Origin: a virus
Strand: one strand, 5' to 3'
IMG/VR virus record: IMGVR_UViG_3300021961_000774
Span: 1 to 20,798 of that record
Length of the DNA: 20,798 nucleotides
The notes below the pieces were generated by a model that did not search any database, had not been told where the DNA came from, and saw nothing but the letters and a program-made list of their open reading frames with translations. Both the position numbers and the translations under genes were made by a program. This document shows, one piece after another, positions 1 to 8,234 of this stretch. Each line of letters starts with the position of its first letter. Position 1 is the stretch's first letter.

Positions 1-30
1 GGCCTCCTTGGCGAGAGCGGTGCAGCATAA
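1..30 (+). CDS. possible 3' end of an upstream gene (partial)
   Basis: Reading from base 1 gives nine codons (GLLGESGAA) and a TAA at 28-30, shortly before a strong terminator, as expected for the end of a structural gene. The two other forward frames also stay open for 12-13 codons (stops at 38-40 and 42-44), so the frame cannot be settled here. The stretch is clearly richer in G and C than what follows. No function can be assigned. Confidence 0.2.
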   Translation, partial: GLLGESGAA

Positions 31-46
31 TCTATCTTAGATAGAT
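30..46. repeat. 17-base near-perfect palindrome
   Basis: ATCTATCT, one central T, then AGATAGAT: two 8-base perfect inverted arms with a one-base centre. It lies just before the terminator hairpin and just after the putative upstream stop. As RNA it would have no workable loop, so a protein-binding or cruciform site is as likely as an RNA structure. Chance in AT-rich DNA is possible. Confidence 0.4.
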
Positions 47-52
47 AAACAG

Positions 53-81
53 ACCCCCGATTAGAAATAATCGGGGGTTTT
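53..81 (+). terminator. rho-independent terminator
   Basis: An 11-bp perfect stem (53-63 with 68-78) carries a run of five C:G pairs, a GAAA tetraloop at 64-67 and a T tract from 78. It closes the transcript of whatever gene lies upstream of the window and separates it from the 155-559 gene. Confidence 0.93.
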
Positions 82-93
82 GTTATATTTGTT

Positions 94-101
94 ACTATTT
101 A
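94..101 (+). promoter_or_regulatory. ACTATTTA late-promoter-like motif 1
   Basis: ACTATTTA lies between the terminator and the 155 start codon, with 53 bases to the ATG. It is one of five exact copies, plus one single-mismatch copy, in front of tail and head genes in this window. Function as a promoter is inferred from position and recurrence. Confidence 0.6.
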
Positions 102-154
102 TAATTGATATTGGTTAAAAACCAAATTACACAATAATTGGAGGATTTTATAAA

Positions 155-559
155 ATGGCTGGTAAACTTTCTTTAGCTAGAATGAGAGCATTACTCTCTG
201 CTAATTCAATGACTTCTGTAGAGACTTCTGGTGATGCAACTGTAGGTTCTGGTTTAGTTCTTAGCGACGTTGGCACAGTAGCAGCTTCTGGCTCTAATAT
301 TGCCACGGCACAAGCTTTCACAACACATGTTACAATAGTAACTGCTGCTGATGGCACAAAGGGTGTCAAACTCCCAACAGGTGCAACAACTGGCGAGGTT
401 TATGTTGTAGGTAATCACGCTGCCGCAATATTAAAACTTTATGCTACTAGTGAAACATTGAACGGTGTTGACGGTGCTACTGGTTTATCAGTCAGCGGTT
501 CTGCTTCAGCTTTGTGTGTTAAGAGTGGTGCATCAACTTGGACAGTAGTTCTTCCATAA
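155..559 (+). CDS. small beta-rich virion protein, head decoration/fibre candidate
   Basis: The 134-aa protein has a basic N-terminus (about residues 1-15) and then a Gly/Ala/Ser/Thr/Val-rich region with no membrane segment. Residues about 65-134 (TAADGTKGVKLP, then GEVYVVGNHAA and NGVDGATG, ending TWTVVLP) look like the small beta-sandwich proteins often found next to capsid genes in marine phages, usually annotated as head fibre or structural proteins. That match is from memory of the family pattern, not a search. The start is fixed by GGAGG at 140-144. It stands alone in its own transcription unit, with a terminator on each side and its own ACTATTTA motif, which fits a highly expressed virion component. 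The exact role is unproven. Confidence 0.65.
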   Translation: MAGKLSLARMRALLSANSMTSVETSGDATVGSGLVLSDVGTVAASGSNIATAQAFTTHVTIVTAADGTKGVKLPTGATTGEVYVVGNHAAAILKLYATSETLNGVDGATGLSVSGSASALCVKSGASTWTVVLP

Positions 560-584
560 TAGAACATTTAGGTTAGTTTAAAAA

Positions 585-615
585 GAAGCCCTCCTTATTT
601 GGAGGGTTTTCTTTT
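585..615 (+). terminator. rho-independent terminator
   Basis: CCCTCC (589-594) pairs with GGAGGG (601-606) around a TTATTT loop. The stem is extended by weaker A:T and G:T pairs at 586-588/607-609 and followed by a T-rich run. It ends the 155-559 transcript; the next promoter-like motif begins eight bases later. Confidence 0.88.
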
Positions 616-622
616 ATTTATA

Positions 623-630
623 ACTATTTA
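623..630 (+). promoter_or_regulatory. ACTATTTA late-promoter-like motif 2
   Basis: An exact ACTATTTA in context TAACTATTTA sits between the terminator and the 653 start codon, with 22 bases to the ATG. It is the only candidate promoter in this 93-base gap. Confidence 0.6.
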
Positions 631-652
631 CCATTGAAGGAGTATCTTCTTA

Positions 653-1930
653 ATGGCAGTTCCAAATTTGCTTCCACAAAGCACTTTAAGTGCAGTAGTT
701 TTACCAGTTACTGGAAGCCCATCAGAAGTCACACAATATTTACCATTTGCAGTATACTCTGGCTCAACATCGTTTCTATCTGGTGCAGCCGACCAAGTTG
801 CTTATGTTTATAAGAAATTAGGTGGTGATGTATTAGATATTGAATTAACAGTTGGTAATGTTTATGCTGCTTATGAAGAAGCGGTATTAGAATACTCATA
901 CCTTATCAATCTTCATCAAGCACAAAACTCACTACCAACATTACTTGGAAAAACAACTGGTACATTTGACCATACTGGTGAATTAACAACCGATATTGGC
1001 GGCAAAGCAGAGTTAGCATATCCAAAGTATAATCTAGATTATCTACGCCACTTTGGAGATGCATTTGCCCAAGAGGCTGGTATAGGTATGAACTCCTCTA
1101 TCTATTCAGCATCAATACCAATAGTTGAAGAAATACAAGATTATGATATTCAAGCTATAATACAATCCGCATCCTTAAACAACTATGACCCAGCAACTGG
1201 TGGTCCTGTATTGTTCTCTGGTTCACTAGCTGGTAAGAAAATAACCGTAAGAAGATTTTATTACAGAACACCAGCTTCTATGTGGAGATTTTTTGGATAT
1301 TACGGTGGTCTTAACGTAATTGGCAATTTATCAACTTATGGTCAATATGCAGACGATAGTACATTTGAAGTAATTCCTGCATGGCACAACAAATTACAAG
1401 CTATGGCTTATGAGACTTCTATTTACACTAGAAATTCTCACTATTCATATGAGATTATAAATAATAAGCTTAGAATCTTTCCAGTTCCAAATTCGTTTAC
1501 TCCTCAATACTTCTGGATTGATTTCAGCGTAGAAGAAGATGGATGGAAGCAAAGCAATAATGATGCTGGAACAAATCAATCTGCTGGTATCAATAATATG
1601 AACACACTTCCATTTGCAAACTTACCATATGAAAATATCAACTCTATTGGTAAGCAATGGATTAGAAGATTCTGTCTGGCTCTCTGCAAAGAGATATTGG
1701 GACAAATACGTTCAAAATTCTCAACAATTCCTATTCCCGGTGAATCTGTTACTCTTAATGGAACAGCCCTAATCTCCGAGGGTAAGGAACAACAAGAGAA
1801 GTTAAGAGAAGAATTAAAGACAATGCTTGAAAAGATAACATATAGCAAACTTGCAGAGCAAACAGCCAATGATGCAGAAAATCTTCAAAAGACTGTCTCT
1901 AAAGTACCACAGAACATATTTGTAGGATAA
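653..1930 (+). CDS. neck/head-tail connector-like virion protein
   Basis: A 425-aa soluble protein with no signal peptide or membrane segment. It is rich in aromatic residues (for example YYRTPASMWRFFGYYGG near residues 201-217) and ends in a charged helix, about residues 375-415, that could form a coiled coil. It lies immediately upstream of a gp15-like tail terminator and the sheath gene, the place where T4-type phages encode neck proteins gp13/gp14. The neck role rests mainly on this position. AAGGAG at 637-642 supports the start. It is longer than T4 gp13 or gp14 and could be a fused or independently derived connector. The next gene begins one base after its stop, so the two are surely co-transcribed. 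Confidence 0.55.
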   Translation: MAVPNLLPQSTLSAVVLPVTGSPSEVTQYLPFAVYSGSTSFLSGAADQVAYVYKKLGGDVLDIELTVGNVYAAYEEAVLEYSYLINLHQAQNSLPTLLGKTTGTFDHTGELTTDIGGKAELAYPKYNLDYLRHFGDAFAQEAGIGMNSSIYSASIPIVEEIQDYDIQAIIQSASLNNYDPATGGPVLFSGSLAGKKITVRRFYYRTPASMWRFFGYYGGLNVIGNLSTYGQYADDSTFEVIPAWHNKLQAMAYETSIYTRNSHYSYEIINNKLRIFPVPNSFTPQYFWIDFSVEEDGWKQSNNDAGTNQSAGINNMNTLPFANLPYENINSIGKQWIRRFCLALCKEILGQIRSKFSTIPIPGESVTLNGTALISEGKEQQEKLREELKTMLEKITYSKLAEQTANDAENLQKTVSKVPQNIFVG

Positions 1931-1931
1931 C

Positions 1932-2732
1932 ATGGAAGCAGATTTAAAAGAACTACATTTTAACCCATCCACAATTGAAACAGTAGATACCGCTTTTTAT
2001 GAATGGGTCAATGAAACGATGAATGTATGGGCACAAACATCAGAAGGGTGGAAGAAGGTTCCTGTTATTTGGTTATCAGCAGAACGAGCCTTCCAGATGA
2101 AATCAGATAAAGATATTCGCGATTCTTCTGGTATGGTTAAACTCCCAATCATAACTATTGAGAGAACGTCAATCAACAAAGACCCCACTAAAACGGGTGC
2201 ATTTCCAGCTAACATACGACCAGTAAACGATGAACAAGGTGGCTATTTAACTGTTGCTCGTAGAATAAATCAAGAGAAATCTAATAACTTTACTAGAGCA
2301 ACAGTAGCAAATAGAAGATTTGGACTGCGTGACCCAAGAGCAATACAGAAAACCGTATATCAAACAATAACTGTACCAATACCTGTGCATCTGAACATCA
2401 CATATGCATTAAATGTCAAGTGTGAATTTATGCAACAATTAAACCAAGTTGTTACTCCTTTCTTTGCAAAGAACGGAAACACTAAACATTTTGTTTTTGT
2501 TTCTAAAGATAAGCATAAGTTTGAAGCTTTTATAAAAGGTGATTTTGGAACTACAAGCAATTCAAACAATCTTGCAGAAGAAAGAAAACTATATACCTCA
2601 AAAATAGAAATAGAAGTATTGGGTCGAATTTTTGGCTCTGACTTAAATCAAGAGAAACCAAAGATAGTTGTTAGAGAAAATGCAGTAGAAGTTAAAATTG
2701 GAAGAGAAAAAACAATACTTAGAGAAGATTAG
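1932..2732 (+). CDS. tail terminator / sheath stabiliser, gp15-like
   Basis: A 266-aa protein. Residues about 41-56 (KKVPVIWLSAERAFQM) and 69-80 (VKLPIITIERTS), followed by 147-180 (a PIPVHLNITYAL strand, then a helix ending in TPFFA), follow the order of T4 gp15. gp15 likewise has a VPI segment, a LP-I-hydrophobic segment and a central strand-helix ending in a PYF motif. gp15 forms the hexamer that caps the finished tail and binds the neck. Placement directly before the sheath gene agrees with this. The match is pattern-level; a structure search would decide it. It starts one base after the previous stop, with a weak GGATAA upstream sequence. The C-terminus is charged and probably flexible. 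Confidence 0.65.
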   Translation: MEADLKELHFNPSTIETVDTAFYEWVNETMNVWAQTSEGWKKVPVIWLSAERAFQMKSDKDIRDSSGMVKLPIITIERTSINKDPTKTGAFPANIRPVNDEQGGYLTVARRINQEKSNNFTRATVANRRFGLRDPRAIQKTVYQTITVPIPVHLNITYALNVKCEFMQQLNQVVTPFFAKNGNTKHFVFVSKDKHKFEAFIKGDFGTTSNSNNLAEERKLYTSKIEIEVLGRIFGSDLNQEKPKIVVRENAVEVKIGREKTILRED

Positions 2733-2751
2733 TCTTTTCAGATAATGTAAT

Positions 2752-2759
2752 ACTATTTA
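2752..2759 (+). promoter_or_regulatory. ACTATTTA late-promoter-like motif 3
   Basis: An exact ACTATTTA (context ATACTATTTATT) in the 69-base gap before the sheath gene, with 42 bases to its ATG. No terminator is visible in this gap, so readthrough from the neck genes could add to sheath expression. Confidence 0.6.
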
Positions 2760-2801
2760 TTTATGATTTTCAAATTATTATCGTATTAGGAGAGCTTTAG
2801 C

Positions 2802-5630
2802 ATGGCAGCAACAAGATTTAAGTTCGTTTCTCCCCGCATTTTTGTAAACGAAATTGACCAATCACAATTACCTGCAACACCAATCGGTGTTGGCCCAACT
2901 GTTATCGGTCGTTTCCAAAAAGGCCCAGCAATGCGTCCAGTACGTATTAGCTCACTTGCTGAATTAACTGATGTATTTGGTCAACCAGTAGCTGGTCGTA
3001 AAGGTGGAGATTTATGGCGTGATGGTAATACATTAGGCCCAACATATGCTGCTTATGCTGCACAAGCATGGTTAGCTAACAATAATTCTATCAACATTGT
3101 AAGATTGCTTGGTACTCAACATTCTACTGTTCCAAACGGTGACGCTGGTTCTGCTGGTTGGAAGACCGATAACACAGATGCTGCCACAAGTGGTGGTGCT
3201 TATGGTTTGTTCTTGGCTCCATCTGGTGCTGCTGCTACTACAGTTAATGGTACACTTGCTGCTATATGGTACTTAAATGAAGGTTCGATGGCACTTTCTG
3301 GTACAAGAGCAGGTTCAACTGATACGGTATCTGGTTCAAACGTTCTTCTAAAATCACAAGGAGAATACTCAGAGTTTAAAGCCATTGTTTATAATGCTGC
3401 TGGTACTGCAACCCCAGTAACATTTAACATGAATAAAGATTCGTCAAAATATATTAGAAAGGTATTCAATACGAATCCAGTATTAACAAACACCACCGTA
3501 ACAAGAACGGCAAATGCCAAATCATATTGGCTTGGCGAGTCTTTCATTCGTTCATATGATGAAATTGTTGGCGCAGTATCATCCTCTGCTGGTGAAGTAT
3601 ATGGGTTCATTGCTCCATTGGCCTCTGGCTCAAATTATGGTTCTGTTCACAAAAGACCAATGGCAGCAGCAAAAACAGGATACGTAATTTCACAAGACCT
3701 AACAGTAGATACTGCTTCCTATAGCCCAGCATCTCAAACAAAACTTTTCCGTATCTCAGCACTTGATTCTGGTGAATGGGAAAGCAAAAATCTTAAAATT
3801 GCAATCGAAGATATCAGAGGACCAAGAAACGAATATGAAAATTACGGTAGTTTCTCGGTTGTTGTTCGTGGCGCACAGGACTCAGATGCAGCACCACAAA
3901 TTCTTGAAAGCTTTGCTGGATTAAACCTTGACCCAACATCTACCAATTATATTGGTAAAAGAATTGGTGACAAATATTTAGCTTGGGATGATGTTGAAAA
4001 TCGTTATTCTGAATATGGTACTTATGCTAACCAATCACAATACATTTATGTAGAGATAGAGCAAGAAGTAGAACAAGGCTATACAGACCCATTGCTTCTT
4101 CCATTCGGATTTGAAGGTCCACCAAGATTTAAAGCATTTACTGCTAATAGTGGTTCAACCGTAGCTAGTTTAGGTAATACCTTTGTAAATCGTTCCGCTC
4201 TCAGAGCAACAAGTGTAACACCATTCTTGGATGTGGGAACTTTGAATTTCACAGGTTCTTTCAAGTTCCCAACAGTAGCCCTAAGAGTGTCAGCTTCCGA
4301 TGCTGGTCTTTCAAGACCAACAAGAGCTTACTTTGGTTTGGATGTTGCTAAATATGGTGCAAGAGCTTTGGTAGATAGAAGCTATCAAGATGTTCTTCGT
4401 CCACCACCATCAATGTATTCAAATTATGTTGCATCTGATGCCAATAGAGAAATTTCATTCTACTTTTCATTAGATGATTTGGTAGATACATCAACAGGTG
4501 CTTACTGGTTATCTGGTTCTCGCGCTTCTGGTGCGTCAATTACCGCAGTAAGTGCTAGCGTTACAGGCTCAACTGGTGGTTACGCCTCAGTATTGGCTGC
4601 TGGTTACGATAAGTTCTTAATGCCACTTTACGGTGGTAATGACGGTCTTGATATCACAGAAGCTGAACCATTTGGCAATCATCTTATCACAAGTGCCGAT
4701 ACTGAGTTGAACAAGCATCAATTCTATACTCTCCGCAGAGCTATTGATACTGTTGCAGACCCAGAAAGAGTTGTAACAGATATCATAACAGTACCCGGTG
4801 TAACAAATGAGAGCATAACAGATTATGTTTTGTCAACTTGTGAAAATCGTGGTGATGCATTAGGTATTATTGATTTGCCAAATGTCTACACTCCAGAGAC
4901 TGAATCAACAGCTTCTGCTGCGGCCCGTAGTGATACTACTGTCTCTCAAACAGTATTGGCATTGAGAAACAGAGCAATCAATAATAGCTATGGTGCAACC
5001 TATTATCCTTGGGTACAAATCAGAGATTCATACAGCGCACAAAACGTATGGGTTCCACCTTCAGTAATTGCTCTTGGTGCCCTCTCATACGGTCAAGCCT
5101 CAAGCGAACTTTGGTTTGCTCCAGCAGGTTTCACCAGAGGTGGCTTATCTAGCGGCAATGCAGGTCTACCAGTATTGGCTGTATCAAGAAGACTTTCAGC
5201 AGCAGAGCGTGATTCTCTCTATGAAGCAAATGTTAATCCAATTGCTCAATTCCCAGCAGAAGGTATCGTAATCTTTGGTCAAAAGACAATGCAAGTTACT
5301 CCATCTGCTCTTGATAGAATCAACGTTCGCAGACTAATGATTTACCTCAAGAGAGAAATCTCAATTATTGCTGCAACAATTCTGTTCGACCAAAATGTTC
5401 AAACAACTTGGGATAGATTTAAGACTCCTACTGATGCCTTGTTGTCTAGGGTTAAAGGAAGATTGGGCATAACTGAGTATAAGATTGTTCTAGACAACAC
5501 TACCACAACACCAGATTTGATTGACCGTAATGCTCTCTATGCCAAGATTTTCTTGAAACCAGCAAGAGCAATAGAATACATTGTAATTGACTTTAATATT
5601 ACAAGAACTGGTGCATCTTTTGCAGACTAA
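2802..5630 (+). CDS. contractile tail sheath protein
   Basis: A 942-aa protein that polymerises around the tail tube and contracts on infection. The N-terminus (SPRIFVNEIDQS, then PTVIGRFQKGP) is the standard sheath opening. The C-terminal part is equally typical: residues about 625-695 (NHLITSADTELN through GDALGIIDLPN), YYPWVQI near 734, and the last 100 residues with RRLMIYLKREI, a Phe-Asp-Gln-Asn segment and the final beta strands that link neighbouring subunits. It is much longer than T4 gp18 (659 aa). The extra length lies in Gly/Ser/Ala/Thr-rich stretches, roughly residues 110-600, likely surface domains. AGGAGA upstream fixes the start. The first 90 codons use mostly CGT/CGC for Arg while later parts favour AGA, a mild mosaic. 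Confidence 0.96.
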   Translation: MAATRFKFVSPRIFVNEIDQSQLPATPIGVGPTVIGRFQKGPAMRPVRISSLAELTDVFGQPVAGRKGGDLWRDGNTLGPTYAAYAAQAWLANNNSINIVRLLGTQHSTVPNGDAGSAGWKTDNTDAATSGGAYGLFLAPSGAAATTVNGTLAAIWYLNEGSMALSGTRAGSTDTVSGSNVLLKSQGEYSEFKAIVYNAAGTATPVTFNMNKDSSKYIRKVFNTNPVLTNTTVTRTANAKSYWLGESFIRSYDEIVGAVSSSAGEVYGFIAPLASGSNYGSVHKRPMAAAKTGYVISQDLTVDTASYSPASQTKLFRISALDSGEWESKNLKIAIEDIRGPRNEYENYGSFSVVVRGAQDSDAAPQILESFAGLNLDPTSTNYIGKRIGDKYLAWDDVENRYSEYGTYANQSQYIYVEIEQEVEQGYTDPLLLPFGFEGPPRFKAFTANSGSTVASLGNTFVNRSALRATSVTPFLDVGTLNFTGSFKFPTVALRVSASDAGLSRPTRAYFGLDVAKYGARALVDRSYQDVLRPPPSMYSNYVASDANREISFYFSLDDLVDTSTGAYWLSGSRASGASITAVSASVTGSTGGYASVLAAGYDKFLMPLYGGNDGLDITEAEPFGNHLITSADTELNKHQFYTLRRAIDTVADPERVVTDIITVPGVTNESITDYVLSTCENRGDALGIIDLPNVYTPETESTASAAARSDTTVSQTVLALRNRAINNSYGATYYPWVQIRDSYSAQNVWVPPSVIALGALSYGQASSELWFAPAGFTRGGLSSGNAGLPVLAVSRRLSAAERDSLYEANVNPIAQFPAEGIVIFGQKTMQVTPSALDRINVRRLMIYLKREISIIAATILFDQNVQTTWDRFKTPTDALLSRVKGRLGITEYKIVLDNTTTTPDLIDRNALYAKIFLKPARAIEYIVIDFNITRTGASFAD

Positions 5631-5632
5631 TA

Positions 5633-5640
5633 ACTATTTA
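5633..5640 (+). promoter_or_regulatory. ACTATTTA late-promoter-like motif 4
   Basis: An exact ACTATTTA in context AATAACTATTTA, starting two bases after the sheath stop codon, with 23 bases to the tail tube ATG. It would allow tube and sheath to be transcribed separately. Confidence 0.6.
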
Positions 5641-5663
5641 GGAATATAAGGGAGAAATAAGCT

Positions 5664-6341
5664 ATGGCATTTTGGGACGACGCACAAATAGAGCCAAAAA
5701 GAAAATTTAAGTTTCTAATGTCAATTGATGGTCGAGGCACCTCTGGTACTACTATCGGTGAAGCGGACGGTGTTCAATTAAAAATACCAGAATATGTTGT
5801 TAAAAAAGCAGGTAAACCATCATTCAGTATTTCAGAAGCTAAACACTCATTCTTGGGTCATAACTTCTTTTTCCCCGGTAAGATTGAGTGGAAAGAAGTA
5901 GATGTAACTGTAGTTGATGCTGGTGGTTTTAATGAACAAGATATAACTGATTTAGCTGGCACTAACAAAAATGGTAATCTACAGACAGATACAACTAAAA
6001 CTATTATGCAACTGTTAAACGAAATGGGCTATCAACACCCAAATCAAACAGGCACAGCAGTTACTAATGGTACTGCTGGTGGTGTTAAGACATTTTCAAA
6101 ATGGGGTGGCACTACATCACTTGGTACAGTAAAGTTTAAAGCTTTAGACTCAAATGGTGAAATAGTAGAAAGTTGGGAGCTTAAAAATGCTTGGATTAAA
6201 GACGTAAACTTTGGCGACGGTGATTATTCTTCAGACGATGTAGTTGACATTACAATCAAGTTGCGTTACGATTGGGCAGAATATACACCAGCAACTCCAC
6301 CAGCCGTGACTGGTACCCGTGCTTCTTATCCAAAGAATTAA
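5664..6341 (+). CDS. tail tube protein, gp19-like
   Basis: A 225-aa protein expected to stack as hexameric rings forming the inner tail tube. The N-terminus has FWDDAQIEPKRKFKF (residues 3-17), the C-terminus WIKDVNFGDGDYSSDD (about 176-191) and a closing beta strand. The middle contains a DAGG segment and a helix (TIMQLLNEMGY). This is the usual gp19 layout, somewhat longer than T4 gp19 (163 aa). GGGAG at about 5650 supports the start. It follows the sheath directly, as in most contractile phages, and is paralogous to the next gene. Confidence 0.92.
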   Translation: MAFWDDAQIEPKRKFKFLMSIDGRGTSGTTIGEADGVQLKIPEYVVKKAGKPSFSISEAKHSFLGHNFFFPGKIEWKEVDVTVVDAGGFNEQDITDLAGTNKNGNLQTDTTKTIMQLLNEMGYQHPNQTGTAVTNGTAGGVKTFSKWGGTTSLGTVKFKALDSNGEIVESWELKNAWIKDVNFGDGDYSSDDVVDITIKLRYDWAEYTPATPPAVTGTRASYPKN

Positions 6342-6360
6342 TATTTTATAAGAGTGTGAT

Positions 6361-7329
6361 ATGGCATTAGTTCTGCCACCAGAGTTTTGGGATAATGCTG
6401 TTAGTGACCCAAAACGAAAGTTTAAATTCTTTGTACAATTTGGGGATAAATCTCTTATAAACGAGGTTTATCCCAAATTTTCCTATATGTGGATGATAAA
6501 GAGTGTATCGAAGCCAAAGCCCTCTTTAGATACCAAGGAAGCAAGTGACCCCGAAACACGCACTTGGTTTGGTTATATTCCAGACCCAAATAAAAGAAAC
6601 CTTGGTACAGTATCGTGGGCACCAATACAAATAAAGTTTATCAACCCAGTTACAAGACAAGAAAGAACAAACTATTCTTTTAAATCTTTTTCATATGACC
6701 CACCAGATATAGAACACCCACCAGCAGTCTCTGTTGTTGCAGATTTAGACCATTTCTTTAGCAGAATCATAGAAGAATCTGATTCTGCTTTTGCTGGTGG
6801 TACTGCTGGTAAAGAACTTAAATGGAGCAATATCTCTTTAACAACAAGACAAGATGTTGTAGCAGCTTATCGCGATTCAATTAAAAATGATAATGATGCA
6901 TTGCAAGCATTTACAAGAAAAAGTCTTAGCGAACAAATCACAGAGGCTGAACCTGCTGGTTTTAAAATGACCAAGGATAATACACAAGATTTGTATTCTT
7001 TTAGTGATACTGGAATGACTTTAGAAAACAATATTGACTGCAAATCAAGTATAGACCAATTCATGAGAGCATCCTGTGTGTTTATAAAATACTTTGGTGA
7101 GATTAGAATCTATGATATGATTAATAATTCACCCGGTGCAAAAAGTTCGCAAACACAAGAAGAGATTGCTTCGGCACCAACAACCTTAACAAATGGTTAT
7201 TGGACTTTGAGAAATCCTTGGATTAAAAGTATAGATTTTGGTAATAATGAATATTCTAGCGATGATTTACAGGAATATACTTTGGAATTAGCTTATGAAT
7301 CTGCTAGATATGTTTCTGGCGATGTTTAA
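6361..7329 (+). CDS. second tail-tube-like protein (baseplate/tube junction candidate)
   Basis: A 322-aa paralogue of the preceding tube protein. Shared ends: FWDNAVSDPKRKFKFF (residues 8-23) against FWDDAQIEPKRKFKFL, and NPWIKSIDFGNNEYSSDD (about 285-302) against NAWIKDVNFGDGDYSSDD. Between them it carries about 100 additional residues, including a charged helical stretch near 165-200. In T4, gp48 and gp54 share the tube fold and start the tube on the baseplate; a longer tube paralogue made in fewer copies fits such a role, or a tube-terminal ring. This is inference. The upstream signal is only AAGAG and there is no ACTATTTA motif, so it is probably co-transcribed with the tube gene and translated less. 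Confidence 0.8.
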   Translation: MALVLPPEFWDNAVSDPKRKFKFFVQFGDKSLINEVYPKFSYMWMIKSVSKPKPSLDTKEASDPETRTWFGYIPDPNKRNLGTVSWAPIQIKFINPVTRQERTNYSFKSFSYDPPDIEHPPAVSVVADLDHFFSRIIEESDSAFAGGTAGKELKWSNISLTTRQDVVAAYRDSIKNDNDALQAFTRKSLSEQITEAEPAGFKMTKDNTQDLYSFSDTGMTLENNIDCKSSIDQFMRASCVFIKYFGEIRIYDMINNSPGAKSSQTQEEIASAPTTLTNGYWTLRNPWIKSIDFGNNEYSSDDLQEYTLELAYESARYVSGDV

Positions 7330-7345
7330 AATTTAAGAGGTAGTA

Positions 7346-8230
7346 ATGAGAAAAAATGAAGATAGAATGGGTGCAGAATTTAATCAAGACCCACCATTTC
7401 AGCAAGTAGCAAATTCACCAACTGCAACTGAGCAACAATCAACACCACAATTATCGTTTGTTGTACCAACTCAAATGGTTGATTTACCATCAAAAGGTTT
7501 AGTTTACCCAGAGGGACACCCTTTGCGTGGTCTAGAATCTGTTGAAATTAGACACATGACAGCAAAAGAAGAAGATACATTAACATCTAGAAGTTTGCTT
7601 AAAAAGGGAACTGCTATTGACAAGATGTTAAATGATATTATCATGGATAAGAATATTAAAGTTGAAAACATGATAATTGGAGATAAAAACGCTCTTGTCG
7701 TAGCGGCAAGAATTACGGGCTACGGTCCAGAATATACAACAAAAGTTGCTTGCCCATCTTGTAATAAAAATCAAGAATATGAATTTGATTTGCTTCAACA
7801 AAATGTAAACGGTCCATTGTCAGAAGAAGAAGTAAAAGAAGTTGGTTTAAGACTAACGGCTAATAATACCTATATTATGACACTATGGGGCGGCAAGGCT
7901 GAAGTTGAACTTAAACTATTAACTGGTCGTGACGAAGCAGTATTATTTGAAAAGATGCAAAAAAATCAAAAAGCAACAGGAAACGCAGATACTACACTAA
8001 CGGACCAACTAAGATTGATGATTCGTTCAGTCAATGGTTCATCAGACGTTGGTGTTATTAATCAGTTTGTTAATTCCTTACCTGTTGCTGATTCCAGAAG
8101 ACTTAGAATGATTTACAAGAAGATTACTCCGTCTGTTGAATTAATTAACACGTTTACTTGTGTTGCATGTGATTATGAAACGGATATGGAGGTTCCGTTC
8201 TCCCAAGACTTTTTTTGGCCTAAGTCCTAG
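7346..8230 (+). CDS. gp26-family baseplate/tail assembly protein with zinc ribbon
   Basis: A 294-aa protein. Residues 1-35 are a polar, Gln-rich leader. About 40-85 (VDLPSKGLVYPEG, then VEIRHMTAKEEDTL) match the T4_baseplate (gp26/gp51) pattern. Cys136-Pro-Ser-Cys139 and Cys272-Val-Ala-Cys275 are two CxxC knuckles that could hold one zinc. Family members act at the hub or as assembly factors upstream of the tape measure. AGAGG precedes the ATG. The reading frame ends 12 bases after seven T's at 8210-8216, where a +1 shift would enter the following ORF and give a 350-aa product. This recalls the two-product tail chaperones that precede tape measure genes in many phages. Confidence 0.75.
   Translation: MRKNEDRMGAEFNQDPPFQQVANSPTATEQQSTPQLSFVVPTQMVDLPSKGLVYPEGHPLRGLESVEIRHMTAKEEDTLTSRSLLKKGTAIDKMLNDIIMDKNIKVENMIIGDKNALVVAARITGYGPEYTTKVACPSCNKNQEYEFDLLQQNVNGPLSEEEVKEVGLRLTANNTYIMTLWGGKAEVELKLLTGRDEAVLFEKMQKNQKATGNADTTLTDQLRLMIRSVNGSSDVGVINQFVNSLPVADSRRLRMIYKKITPSVELINTFTCVACDYETDMEVPFSQDFFWPKS
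8210..8216 (+). other. putative +1 programmed frameshift site (seven T's)
   Basis: In the 7346 frame the codons are GAC TTT TTT TGG CCT AAG TCC TAG. If Phe-tRNA in the P site slips forward one base over the T run, reading continues GGC CTA AGT CCT AGT TAT ATG into the next ORF and bypasses the TAG at 8228-8230. A -2 slip would reach the same frame with one extra Phe. The site lies near the end of the upstream ORF, and the downstream ORF lacks a ribosome binding site of its own. This is an inference from sequence. Confidence 0.5.
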
Positions 8231-8234
8231 TTAT

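Noticed and set aside
96-103. TATTTATA (TATAAATA on the minus strand), also at 615-622, as T4-type late promoters
   Set aside because: They point away from all genes, there are no convincing minus-strand genes, and the other four promoter-like sites do not extend to this sequence.
2242-2249. GCTATTTA resembling the promoter motif
   Set aside because: It lies deep inside the gp15-like gene with no start codon at a suitable distance; a chance match is expected in A+T-rich DNA.
2741-2781. GATAAT ... ATTATC inverted repeat before the sheath gene as a terminator
   Set aside because: Only six A:T-rich pairs with a loop of nearly 30 bases and no G:C stem; not a credible terminator.
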